From: an uncultured Muribaculaceae bacterium
GTDB lineage: Bacteria > Bacteroidota > Bacteroidia > Bacteroidales > Muribaculaceae
DNA: 24,389 nt
Direction: 5' to 3'
Assembly (NCBI GenBank): GCA_910579105.1
Contig: CAJTRT010000037.1
Location: 1 to 24,389 of the forward strand
Below the pieces are notes generated by a model. That model was not told the origin of the DNA. It was given only the letters and a program-made list of their open reading frames with translations, and did no database searches. Made by a program: the position numbers and the translations under genes. Shown here in pieces: positions 1 through 6,820 of this stretch. Every line of letters starts with the position of its first letter. Positions within the stretch are counted from its first letter, which is position 1.

Positions 1-135
1 GCTTGAAATCGAGGCCGAGATGGATATGGAATCATTAACTGGGGTGGTGCCGACATCTCGTTGACCGGTTTTCGCTTCCGTCATGCCGAAGGATAGCAGC
101 AAAGAGGCGGCTATTGGGAGTAGTCTGTTCATCAT
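1..135 (-). CDS. N-terminus of a secreted protein, cut by the window edge
   Basis: On the minus strand an open frame starts at a double ATG (135-130) and runs without a stop to the window edge, giving 45 residues. The N-terminus reads like a signal peptide: Met-Met-Asn-Arg, then the hydrophobic stretch LLPIAASLLLSFG, then a likely cleavage region around MTEAKT, followed by a Ser/Thr-rich start of a mature domain. Too little remains to name a family. A different minus frame is open over 310-35, but it has no such signature and I take it as chance. The product is probably periplasmic or outer-membrane, transcribed away from ispE. The call rests only on the signal-like start and the uninterrupted frame. 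Confidence 0.45.
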   Translation of the reverse strand, partial: MMNRLLPIAASLLLSFGMTEAKTGQRDVGTTPVNDSISISASISS

Positions 136-419
136 TGTAATGTTTTGTTGCGTAAGTTTGACGCCGCGGAAGGCGGTGAGGTTGCAAAGGAAGCGTTTTT
201 ATTGAGCATATGCGCTCCTCGGGCGCATTAAAAAACGTTAACACGCCGTAATCGCCCCTGTCCGTTACGGAGGGGTTACGATTCAGCCTCTCCGGGAACA
301 TTATGGCCACCGCCGGAGCGTTTAATCAATAATTTTAGTAATTTCGCGTTGTAATCGCAAGCAGCGATTCAAGCTGTGCGGATTCTGCTCCGAAATTCAG
401 ACATTACGCTTAACATCAT
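136..419. other. divergent intergenic region between a leftward secreted-protein gene and ispE
   Basis: No convincing gene lies here. It must hold promoters for both flanking genes. A weak -7-like element (TAATTTCG, 339-346) precedes ispE, and on the minus strand TTCCTTTG (192-185) precedes the secreted-protein gene, but neither has a well-spaced -33 partner. A small hairpin (ATGCGC 210-215 with GCGCAT 223-228) has no U tract in either direction, so I do not call it a terminator. Confidence 0.35.
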
Positions 420-1253
420 ATGGTGGTGTTCCCTAACGCCAAAATCAATCTTGGCCTGCACATATTGCGCCGACGCGCCGACGGCTATCACGATATCGAG
501 ACGCTGATGCTTCCGGTCGATTGGAACGACATCCTCGAGGTGGTTCCGTCGCGTGGGCATACGGACCGCCTTGTGACCACGGGACGCGCCATCGACTGCG
601 CGCCTGAGCAGAATCTCGTGATGAAGGCTTTGCGCCTTCTGCGGGAAGTGGCTGACTTTCCCCCCGTCGACATATACATTCACAAGATTATTCCCGACGG
701 GGCGGGACTGGGGGGCGGCTCATCAGACGCCGCTTTCCTGCTCAAAGCCGTCAACCTTCTTTTTGATCTGGGGCTTACGGAGCCGGCTCTCGCGGCCGTG
801 GCCGGACGGGTGGGCGCGGATTGCCCGTTCTTCATTTACAACCGCCCGGCGGTGTGCAGCGGTGTCGGCACCGAGATAGAGCTTGTCAAATCCCCTGTGC
901 CCGAGGGGACGTGGGTCGTGGTCAGCAAGCCCGACGTATCTGTGTCGACCCGCGAGGCATATTCCGGGGTGACGCCCATGGAAAGGGATATGGCGCTGAT
1001 CTCGCTACTGAGGTCGACAGAGCCGTCCGACTGGCCCGGCATGGTGTCTAACGACTTCGAGATGTTCGTGGCCTCGGCGCATCCGGCGATCGCGGCCGAG
1101 AAGGAGTCAATCGCGGCGGCAGGTGCCTGGTACGCGTCGATGTCGGGGAGCGGAGCGGCCGTTTACGGGCTGTTTGACAAATATCCGGCTGTGCCGGAGA
1201 GCTCCCGCAGGCGCGTCTGTCAGTTGGGCGCGGTTAAACCATACGCCATATAG
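420..1253 (+). CDS. ispE: 4-diphosphocytidyl-2-C-methyl-D-erythritol kinase
   Basis: IspE uses ATP to phosphorylate the 2-hydroxyl of 4-diphosphocytidyl-methylerythritol in the MEP pathway, which supplies isoprenoid precursors in the cytoplasm. The 277-residue protein is a GHMP kinase of normal length. It has the N-terminal PNAKINLG motif (5-12, with the active-site Lys8), the Gly-rich ATP loop PDGAGLGGGSSDA (92-104), the catalytic Asp134 in GADCPFF and the C-terminal MSGSGAAV motif (241-248). The ATG at 420 starts the conserved region directly, so no longer start is needed. The gene stands alone: a secreted-protein gene diverges upstream, and grpE follows after about 107 bases with its own probable promoter. 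Confidence 0.96.
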   Translation: MVVFPNAKINLGLHILRRRADGYHDIETLMLPVDWNDILEVVPSRGHTDRLVTTGRAIDCAPEQNLVMKALRLLREVADFPPVDIYIHKIIPDGAGLGGGSSDAAFLLKAVNLLFDLGLTEPALAAVAGRVGADCPFFIYNRPAVCSGVGTEIELVKSPVPEGTWVVVSKPDVSVSTREAYSGVTPMERDMALISLLRSTEPSDWPGMVSNDFEMFVASAHPAIAAEKESIAAAGAWYASMSGSGAAVYGLFDKYPAVPESSRRRVCQLGAVKPYAI

Positions 1254-1309
1254 TTGTGTTATTCATATAGTTGGCACAAGCGGATCATGCCACAGGCCGA
1301 CGCGCCGAG

Positions 1310-1338
1310 TTTGGCAAAGTTTTTGCTTGTGTTATTTG
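1310..1338 (+). promoter_or_regulatory. probable promoter of grpE-dnaJ
   Basis: TTTG at 1310-1313 and GTTATTTG at 1331-1338 resemble the Bacteroidetes -33 and -7 elements. The 17-base spacing is slightly short and the first two bases of the -7 box do not match TA. They lie 23 bases before the grpE ATG. Confidence 0.35.
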
Positions 1339-1360
1339 CGTGAATTTTAAACAGAACCAT

Positions 1361-1963
1361 ATGAACGACAAACATCACAACGCTGACAGCGCTGACAATA
1401 AATCCCGCGAACAGGAAATGAACATAGAAAACGAGGAAGTGGAAATCAACGACGTCGACACCGCCGGAGAAGCGGGCGCCGGCGAGGAGATGTCGGAGCT
1501 CGAATCGCTCAAGAATCTGCTTCAACAGAAGGAGGACGAGGTGGAAAAGGAGAAAAAAGAATACCTTTTCCTTATGGCCGAGTTCGACAATTTCCGTAAG
1601 CGCACACTGCGCGAACGAGCCGACCTCATGAAGTCCGCCGGCGAAAAAGTCCTGAAAGGGCTGCTTCCCATAGTCGATGACTTTGAACGCGGGCTGGAGG
1701 CGACCAGGGACAGCGCTGACGCCGGCGCTGTCAGGGAAGGAATGACGCTTATTTACAACAAGCTCATAAAATATCTCGCCGACAACGGTGTCAGGGCTAT
1801 GGAAACCGCCGGTGCCGATTTCGACGCCGACCTCCACGAGGCCGTGGCCATGGTCCCGGCAGACGATGACACCCCCAAGGGAAAGATCAAGGACACAGTG
1901 TCGAAGGGCTATACCTTGAACGACAAGGTGCTCCGCCATGCGAAAGTAGTCGTAGCCCAGTAA
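1361..1963 (+). CDS. grpE: nucleotide exchange factor GrpE
   Basis: GrpE releases ADP from DnaK and so resets the Hsp70 cycle; it works as a cytoplasmic dimer. I chose the ATG at 1361 (200 residues). The frame is open further upstream, but that extension lacks family features and would cover the promoter-like sequence. The protein has a disordered acidic N-terminus (about 1-45), a long charged coiled coil (about 46-110, including EFDNFRKR) and the C-terminal beta-wing domain ending in the family pattern LHEAVAMV...GKIKDTVSKGYTLNDKVLRHAKV. dnaJ follows after 34 bases and both probably share one transcript. dnaK is not in the window. Confidence 0.96.
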   Translation: MNDKHHNADSADNKSREQEMNIENEEVEINDVDTAGEAGAGEEMSELESLKNLLQQKEDEVEKEKKEYLFLMAEFDNFRKRTLRERADLMKSAGEKVLKGLLPIVDDFERGLEATRDSADAGAVREGMTLIYNKLIKYLADNGVRAMETAGADFDADLHEAVAMVPADDDTPKGKIKDTVSKGYTLNDKVLRHAKVVVAQ

Positions 1964-1997
1964 CCAAGAACCCCAAAAGCGTAACTGATTGCCAGAG

Positions 1998-3176
1998 ATG
2001 GATAACAAGAGAGACTATTACGAGGTGCTCGGGGTGTCGAAAACCGCCACGGCTGACGAGATAAAGAAAGCCTATCGCAAACTCGCCATCAAGTATCACC
2101 CCGACAAGAATCCCGGCGACAAGGAAGCCGAGGATAAATTCAAGGAGGCTGCCGAGGCATACGAGGTGCTTTCCAATGACGAGAAGCGCCAGAAGTATGA
2201 CCAATTCGGTCACTCGATGGGCCCGCAGGGATTCCCCGGCGGCGGATACGGATATTCCGGCGGCGGTATGTCTATGGAGGACATATTCTCGCAGTTCGGC
2301 GATATTTTCGGAGGCCATTTCTCTTTCGGAGGCGGTTTCGGCGGCGCTACCGGCGGCCGTCAGAGCCGCCGCAGGCAGAAGCCGCAGCGCCGCGGCAGCG
2401 ACCTGCGTATAAAGGTGAAACTCACCCTGGCGGAGATAGCCACCGGCGTGTCAAAGACGCTGAAAATCCCCACATATGTGAAATGCGACCAGTGTGGCGG
2501 AACCGGCGCTAAGAACGGCACGGCTTTCAACACCTGCCCCACCTGCCACGGCGCGGGCACGGTGTCGCAGGTCGTGCAGGGACTGTTCGGTCCTCAGGAG
2601 GCCGTCAGCATCTGCCCCCAGTGCGAGGGAGAGGGAAAGGTCATATCGGAGTTCTGCCCTCATTGCAATGGTGAAGGCGTCCTGCGCAAGGAAGAACTCG
2701 TGTCGTTCAACATTCCGGCGGGTGTCGAGGAAGGAATGACGCTGACCGTGAAAGGCAAGGGGAACGCCCCCCGCCGGGGCGGCGTAAACGGCGACCTTCT
2801 CGTCGTTGTGGAGGAAATAAAGCACCCGGAGCTTATCCGCGACGGCAGCGATGTGATCTACAACCTTATGCTTGACCTCCCGACGGCGGTTCTCGGAGGG
2901 GCGGTGGAGGTGCCCACCATTACCGGGCGCGCGCGCCTCAATATCCCGGCGGGCACGCAGCCGGGCAAGATACTCCGTCTGCGCGGCAAGGGACTGCCGT
3001 CAACGCAGGGAGGAGGAACAGGCGACGAGCTGGTGAACGTGATGGTCTACATTCCAGAGACGCTCAACGATGAAGAACGGAAGGCGTTCGAGGCGCTGAA
3101 AGACCAGCCCAACGTCAAGCCCTCGCAATCCACGTCGCAGCGGCTGTTCTCCAAGCTGAAACACATTTTTGAATAA
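1998..3176 (+). CDS. dnaJ: chaperone DnaJ (Hsp40)
   Basis: DnaJ delivers unfolded clients to DnaK and stimulates its ATPase. The 392-residue protein has the full type I layout: J domain with HPD at 34-36, a Gly/Phe-rich linker (about 75-125), four CxxCxGxG zinc motifs starting at residues 163, 180, 206 and 220, and two C-terminal client-binding beta domains. I start at the ATG at 1998, which gives the usual MDNKRDYYEVLGV beginning; an in-frame TTG nine bases upstream is less likely. The linker is followed by an Arg-rich patch (about 121-133, RQSRRRQKPQRR). The gene is the second of the grpE-dnaJ pair and is followed by a strong terminator. Confidence 0.97.
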   Translation: MDNKRDYYEVLGVSKTATADEIKKAYRKLAIKYHPDKNPGDKEAEDKFKEAAEAYEVLSNDEKRQKYDQFGHSMGPQGFPGGGYGYSGGGMSMEDIFSQFGDIFGGHFSFGGGFGGATGGRQSRRRQKPQRRGSDLRIKVKLTLAEIATGVSKTLKIPTYVKCDQCGGTGAKNGTAFNTCPTCHGAGTVSQVVQGLFGPQEAVSICPQCEGEGKVISEFCPHCNGEGVLRKEELVSFNIPAGVEEGMTLTVKGKGNAPRRGGVNGDLLVVVEEIKHPELIRDGSDVIYNLMLDLPTAVLGGAVEVPTITGRARLNIPAGTQPGKILRLRGKGLPSTQGGGTGDELVNVMVYIPETLNDEERKAFEALKDQPNVKPSQSTSQRLFSKLKHIFE

Positions 3177-3221
3177 GATTTGAATACGCGTGTGGCTGTT
3201 TCGGCCACGGAAAAACTTGCG

Positions 3222-3262
3222 ATTTAAGCCCCGGACCGTCATAATCCGGGGCTTAAATTTGT
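3222..3262 (+). terminator. intrinsic terminator after dnaJ
   Basis: A perfect 14-bp stem (3222-3235 with 3245-3258) has a 9-base loop and G+C-rich core GCCCCGGA, followed by TTGTTTT. The stem starts 46 bases after the dnaJ stop codon. Its outer A/T pairs would give a short A tract for the opposite strand as well. Confidence 0.8.
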
Positions 3263-3289
3263 TTTAATAGCAAATAAGTGGTAACTTCG
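3258..3289 (+). promoter_or_regulatory. probable promoter for the yqgE leader
   Basis: TTTG (3258-3261) and TAACTTCG (3282-3289) lie 20 bases apart, matching the Bacteroidetes -33/-7 layout with one mismatch in the -7 box. Transcription would start near 3296, leaving a leader of about 170 bases before yqgE. The -33 box overlaps the end of the dnaJ terminator. Confidence 0.5.
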
Positions 3290-3295
3290 CCGTTG

Positions 3296-3430
3296 AACCG
3301 CCAAGCCAAAGATTCAGCGACAATTTCTAAAAGAACGCAACTTACCAGTCAAAGTTAACCAGACGCGGTCCCGGAACATGGTAACCGGCGCCGCCCTAAT
3401 GGCCGAAAGCAGGTGTAGCTGTCTTTTTTG
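3296..3430 (+). ncRNA. possible structured leader or small RNA before yqgE
   Basis: The stretch between the probable promoter and the yqgE start has no reading frame of note and can fold. The clearest hairpin is GCGG, a 2x2 internal loop, CCGG, a 10-base loop, CCGG, CCGC (about 3365-3394). The segment ends in six T residues (3424-3429). I could not match it to SRP RNA, tmRNA, RNase P RNA, 6S RNA or a known riboswitch by eye. It may be a regulatory leader, a small RNA or simply an untranslated region. Confidence 0.25.
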
Positions 3431-3465
3431 AGAAATGGGCTGCTTAACTCTAAAAACCTGTATTT

Positions 3466-4080
3466 ATGGAAATGGATATGCCCAATCTCGACTCATCGAT
3501 TTTCAAAATCAACCACCCGACGGGACTTCCGGCTCCGGGCACGCTGCTCGTAGCTGAGCCGTTTTTGAAAGAAGACCACTTCAACCACGCGGTTATTCTC
3601 CTCGTGGAGCATTCTTCCGGGAAGTCGGCCATGGGGCTGGTGCTCAACAAGCCTACCGGTTACACCATGGGTGAGGCCATAGAGGGAGTGGAGGACACTG
3701 TCGACCTGCCGATTTACTGCGGCGGCCCTATGTCATGCGACAGGCTCTTCTATCTGCACACGCTTCCGGGAGAGTTTGAGGGCTCGCGCCACATCGCGGG
3801 AAACCTGTATGTGGGAGGCGACTTCGAGCAGGTCAAGCGCTATCTTAACATGGGTTTGCCTACCAGGGGATTGATGCGTTTTTTCGTCGGGTACAGCGGA
3901 TGGGAGCCGCGCCAGCTGGAGACTGAGATCCGCGACCATATATGGGCGGTCGCAAAGCAGCCTTGCGACGAAACGGTACTGCTTGAAGACGGCGACCCGT
4001 TCTGGTACAAAATCGTGCGTACGATGGGCGACCCGTATAAGAACTGGCTATACCACCCCCTTAATCCGCAATACAACTGA
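3466..4080 (+). CDS. YqgE/AlgH family protein
   Basis: This 204-residue protein belongs to the UPF0301 (DUF179, YqgE/AlgH) family, a widespread single-domain fold whose biochemical role is unsettled. Family hallmarks are visible: an N-terminal GTLLVAEPFL segment, HFNHAVILLVEH, GLVLNKPTG, the YCGGPMSCDRLFYLH block and RFFVGYSGWEPRQLE. Length is a little above the usual 185-190 because of a short N-terminal extension (about 1-18). The ATG at 3466 is used; ATGs at codons 3 and 5 are alternatives. The last 20 bases, including the stop codon, are duplicated exactly in tandem just downstream. Confidence 0.9.
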   Translation: MEMDMPNLDSSIFKINHPTGLPAPGTLLVAEPFLKEDHFNHAVILLVEHSSGKSAMGLVLNKPTGYTMGEAIEGVEDTVDLPIYCGGPMSCDRLFYLHTLPGEFEGSRHIAGNLYVGGDFEQVKRYLNMGLPTRGLMRFFVGYSGWEPRQLETEIRDHIWAVAKQPCDETVLLEDGDPFWYKIVRTMGDPYKNWLYHPLNPQYN

Positions 4081-4100
4081 TTAATCCGCAATACAACTGA
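4061..4100 (+). repeat. exact 20-bp tandem duplication over the yqgE stop codon
   Basis: Positions 4061-4080 and 4081-4100 are identical (TTAATCCGCAATACAACTGA). The first copy encodes the last residues and TGA stop of the YqgE-family protein; the second lies directly after it in noncoding sequence. Confidence 0.98.
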
Positions 4101-4163
4101 CGATACCCGCCGTCGGCGAAGTATAGCGGCGTGTTGTCTCGGGCTGTCCCGGCAGTCGGCCTG

Positions 4164-4691
4164 TCAATTGTCGAGTTCCAGCTGGAACACGCGGGCCGAG
4201 ACAAACTCCGAACCCCGCCTTACCCACAATGGTAGCGTGGCGGTATGTTTAAACCCCGCTTTCGCGAACAGCGCGAGCGACGACGGGTTGTCTTCGGCGA
4301 CGGTCGATGCTAACTGACGCATAGCCAGTGGCCCGGCGGCATAGTCAGCCATGAGGTTGATGGCGGCCAGGGCGTAGCCTTTCCGCCGGTGGGCCTTTGC
4401 CACCATCACGCCGACCATGGCGCGTCGGTTGGCCGTGTCGATGCCATACAGGTCTGCCGCGCCGACAGTCTTCCCTCCGACATCTATCATCAGCCGCAAT
4501 TGCCCGCTTCGTAGCGGGTCCGCGTCATAGTCGCGGACGTATTCCCAAAGCTGGTGGCGCGAGTAGGGAGCGATGAAAAATCCGTACTCCCACATTTCAG
4601 GAGAGTTTTCCCATAGATATAGTGTGTCGACATCGCCCGGTTCCAGTGCCCGCAGACGTAGAGTCGAACCGTCAGGAAGCGTGGTAGTCAT
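4164..4691 (-). CDS. GNAT family N-acetyltransferase
   Basis: The 175-residue protein has the GNAT fold as seen in the RimJ/RimL/SpeG-like group. It begins with LPDGSTLRLRALEPGDVD, carries the acetyl-CoA loop RRKGYAL (102-108, pattern RxxGxA/G) and ends with AEDNPSSLALFAKAGFKHTATLPLWV, the usual motif B region. It should transfer an acetyl group from acetyl-CoA to an amine; the substrate cannot be told. Its ATG overlaps the recR stop codon in ATGA, so the two are probably translationally coupled in one leftward transcript. It converges on yqgE with no clear terminator between them. Confidence 0.88.
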   Translation of the reverse strand: MTTTLPDGSTLRLRALEPGDVDTLYLWENSPEMWEYGFFIAPYSRHQLWEYVRDYDADPLRSGQLRLMIDVGGKTVGAADLYGIDTANRRAMVGVMVAKAHRRKGYALAAINLMADYAAGPLAMRQLASTVAEDNPSSLALFAKAGFKHTATLPLWVRRGSEFVSARVFQLELDN

Positions 4692-5311
4692 AGATTTACC
4701 GAGTCAGAAAAAAGAGTCCTGTTCAACAGCGAGCGTCCGAGTGTGACCTCGTCGGTATATTCGATCTCGTTGCCGACCGCGACGCCGCGGGCGAGCAGGG
4801 TGACTTTTACCGGCAGGTCGCGCAGCCGACGGTAAATGTAATAGTCGGTCGTGTCTCCCTCCATCGTCGCGCTCAGCGCGAGAATCACCTCGCTGACTCC
4901 CCCTCCCCTCACGCGCTCAACAAGCGAATCTATGTTCAGCACATCCGGGCCGATGCCGTCGATGGGCGATATAACTCCGCCGAGCACGTGGTAGAGACCG
5001 TCATACTGGCGCGTGTTTTCCATAACCAGCACATCCTTGACGCTCTCGACAACGCATACGGTCGACTTGTCGCGCCTGGGGCTGGCGCAGACAGGGCATA
5101 TCTCTTCCTGTGATATGTTGTGGCAGACGGAACAGTAGCGCACGCCCTTCCGCAGATTTATTATGGATTCCCCGAGGGCGACAGATGTGGACAGGTCCTG
5201 CCGCAGCAAGTGCAGCGCCAGCCGCAGGGCTGTTTTGCGCCCGATGCCAGGCAGACGCGCTATCTCTGTGACGGCGTTTTCAAGCAGTGCCGATTCAAAT
5301 TCCTGATTCAT
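4688..5311 (-). CDS. recR: recombination protein RecR
   Basis: RecR works with RecO and RecF to load RecA on gapped single-stranded DNA. The 207-residue protein has the helix-hairpin-helix (ARLPGIGRKTALR, 18-30), a four-Cys zinc site (Cys60, 63, 72, 75) and a Toprim domain (about 83-178) with VVESVKDVLVMENT and a family-typical middle region (HVLGGVISPIDGIGPD). The frame is open for 35 codons upstream, but the ATG at 5311 gives the standard N-terminus. On the minus strand a TAACTTCG element (5397-5390) lies upstream and could be its -7 box, though no clear -33 partner is visible. It is followed by an overlapping acetyltransferase gene. Confidence 0.96.
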   Translation of the reverse strand: MNQEFESALLENAVTEIARLPGIGRKTALRLALHLLRQDLSTSVALGESIINLRKGVRYCSVCHNISQEEICPVCASPRRDKSTVCVVESVKDVLVMENTRQYDGLYHVLGGVISPIDGIGPDVLNIDSLVERVRGGGVSEVILALSATMEGDTTDYYIYRRLRDLPVKVTLLARGVAVGNEIEYTDEVTLGRSLLNRTLFSDSVNL

Positions 5312-5471
5312 AAATATTTTTCCGCGGAGGCTTTTGTGGCGGCTTTCAGAAAAGCCAGTCATGGTGTGGTTTGCCCCGGCCTTATTGCGCGAAGTTACGA
5401 AATTTAGTCTCACCATCCATCGCCGCCGGGCGTTTTTGGGGAGATATTATGGTAGTTACGCGGGAATTGAT

Positions 5472-5479
5472 TAACTTCG
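5472..5479 (+). promoter_or_regulatory. candidate -7 element upstream of panC
   Basis: TAACTTCG matches a -7-like element also seen upstream of yqgE and frc. It lies 77 bases before the panC ATG. No -33 box sits at the expected distance, so this is weak. Confidence 0.25.
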
Positions 5480-5556
5480 CGCCTTGGGAATTCGGCTCCC
5501 GGGAATGGCCCGGCTGCCGATACCCGAGAACAACCCACGATTGTCTATTCTCGTAA

Positions 5557-6411
5557 ATGGAAGTAATCAGAACTGTCGCGGGGCTTCGCGAGCGCGTCGG
5601 CGCGCTTAAAGCCAGCGGCAAAACAATAGGGCTTGTGCCCACTATGGGGGCCCTTCACGAGGGGCACCTCTCGCTGGTCGAGAAGGCCCGCGGGGAGAAC
5701 GACGCGGTGGTGGTCAGCGTTTTCGTGAACCCCACCCAGTTTAACAACCCTGATGACCTGCGCACATATCCGCGGACGGAGGATGCCGATCGCGCCCTGC
5801 TTGAAAAGGCTGGTGTCGATTTCGTGTTTATCCCGTCTGTCGAAGAGGTGTATCCCGAACCCGATACCCGGGTGTTCGCCCTCGGCCCTGTCGCCGAAGT
5901 CATGGAGGGCGCCATGCGTCCGGGGCATTTCAACGGTGTGGCGCAGGTCGTCAGCAAGCTTTTCTCCATGGCGTCCCCCACGCGCGCATATTTCGGGGAG
6001 AAGGATTTCCAGCAGATCGCGGTGATTCGTCAGATGGCGCGGCTCGAAGGCTTTGACGACCTTGAAATAGTGGCATGCCCGATCAAGCGCGCGGCCGACG
6101 GTCTCGCCCTGAGCAGCCGCAACGTGCGCCTTACGCCCGAGCAGCGGGCCGAGGCCCCCGGTATCCACCGCGTGCTGGCCGAAAGCGTCGAGTTCGCCAA
6201 AAACCACACCCTTGCCGAGACGCGTTCCATAGTGGTTGAGGAAATCAACAGGCTCCCATTTATGGAAGTCGAGTATTTCGAAATCGCCGATCCGCTGACA
6301 ATGCGGCCGCTCTCGTCATGGGACCAGGAGCATGAGATTCCCGCCGTAGGATGCGTCACCGTGTATTGCGGTGACGTGCGGCTGATAGACAATATAAAGT
6401 ATAACCGCTAA
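5557..6411 (+). CDS. panC: pantothenate synthetase
   Basis: PanC joins pantoate and beta-alanine using ATP, through a pantoyl-adenylate, the last step to pantothenate and so to coenzyme A. The 284-residue protein is of normal size. It has the HIGH-type motif MGALHEGH (30-37), NPTQF (58-62), the GEKDFQQ motif (147-153) and the KMSKS-equivalent LSSRN (185-189). panD follows after 20 bases; it makes the beta-alanine that PanC uses, so the two form a functional unit. panB is not in the window. Confidence 0.97.
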   Translation: MEVIRTVAGLRERVGALKASGKTIGLVPTMGALHEGHLSLVEKARGENDAVVVSVFVNPTQFNNPDDLRTYPRTEDADRALLEKAGVDFVFIPSVEEVYPEPDTRVFALGPVAEVMEGAMRPGHFNGVAQVVSKLFSMASPTRAYFGEKDFQQIAVIRQMARLEGFDDLEIVACPIKRAADGLALSSRNVRLTPEQRAEAPGIHRVLAESVEFAKNHTLAETRSIVVEEINRLPFMEVEYFEIADPLTMRPLSSWDQEHEIPAVGCVTVYCGDVRLIDNIKYNR

Positions 6412-6431
6412 CCCGCTTACCAGTCAGGAAT

Positions 6432-6779
6432 ATGCTGTTGGAAATACTGAAATCGAAAATCCACCGCGTGAGCGTCACCGAGGCCCGTCTCGATTATATC
6501 GGTAGCATAACGATTGACGAAGACCTTATGGATGCCGCCGGCATACTGCCGGGCGAGCATGTGTATATCGTCGACAATAACAACGGCGAGCGTTTTGAAA
6601 CCTACGCGATAGCGGGCGAACGCGGCAAAGGCACCATATGCCTTAACGGTGCCGCGGCACGCAAGGTCGCGGTGGGTGATGTCATTATCATTATGGCCTA
6701 CGCCTCGATGACCCCGGAAGAGGCGCGGGGCTTCAAGCCGAAGGTTATTTTCCCCGACACCGCCACCAACCGCCTGTAA
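6432..6779 (+). CDS. panD: aspartate 1-decarboxylase precursor
   Basis: PanD decarboxylates aspartate to beta-alanine with a pyruvoyl cofactor. The 115-residue precursor contains the self-cleavage site Gly24-Ser25 in YIGSIT; cleavage turns Ser25 into the pyruvoyl group. Other family marks are KSKIHRVSVTEA at the N-terminus, GERFETYAI and ICLNGAAARK in the middle, and IIIMAYA near the end. It lies just after panC and probably shares its transcript. ffh follows after 41 bases. Confidence 0.97.
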   Translation: MLLEILKSKIHRVSVTEARLDYIGSITIDEDLMDAAGILPGEHVYIVDNNNGERFETYAIAGERGKGTICLNGAAARKVAVGDVIIIMAYASMTPEEARGFKPKVIFPDTATNRL

Positions 6780-6820
6780 TAAACCTAATAACGAACCAAC
6801 TCCCCTCCCCTCTCAGCGAT

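Noticed and set aside
210..228. Hairpin ATGCGC/GCGCAT as a terminator
   Set aside because: Only six base pairs and no U tract after it in either direction.
35..310. Minus-strand open frame of 91 codons at the left end
   Set aside because: A different minus frame has a convincing signal peptide start at 135; this one has no motif and would overlap it.
1259..2008. Minus-strand open frame of 249 codons opposite grpE
   Set aside because: It mirrors the grpE frame, has a low-complexity translation and no family features.
3296..3430. SRP (4.5S) RNA considered for the yqgE leader because of CCGGAA and GTGTAGCTG
   Set aside because: The conserved apical core with GGAA tetraloop flanked by AGCAG-type internal loop bases is not in the right order, so the resemblance is superficial.
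5433..5479. TTTTTGG and TAACTTCG as a complete panC promoter
   Set aside because: The spacing is 33 bases, far beyond the usual 19-21, so only the -7-like element is listed.
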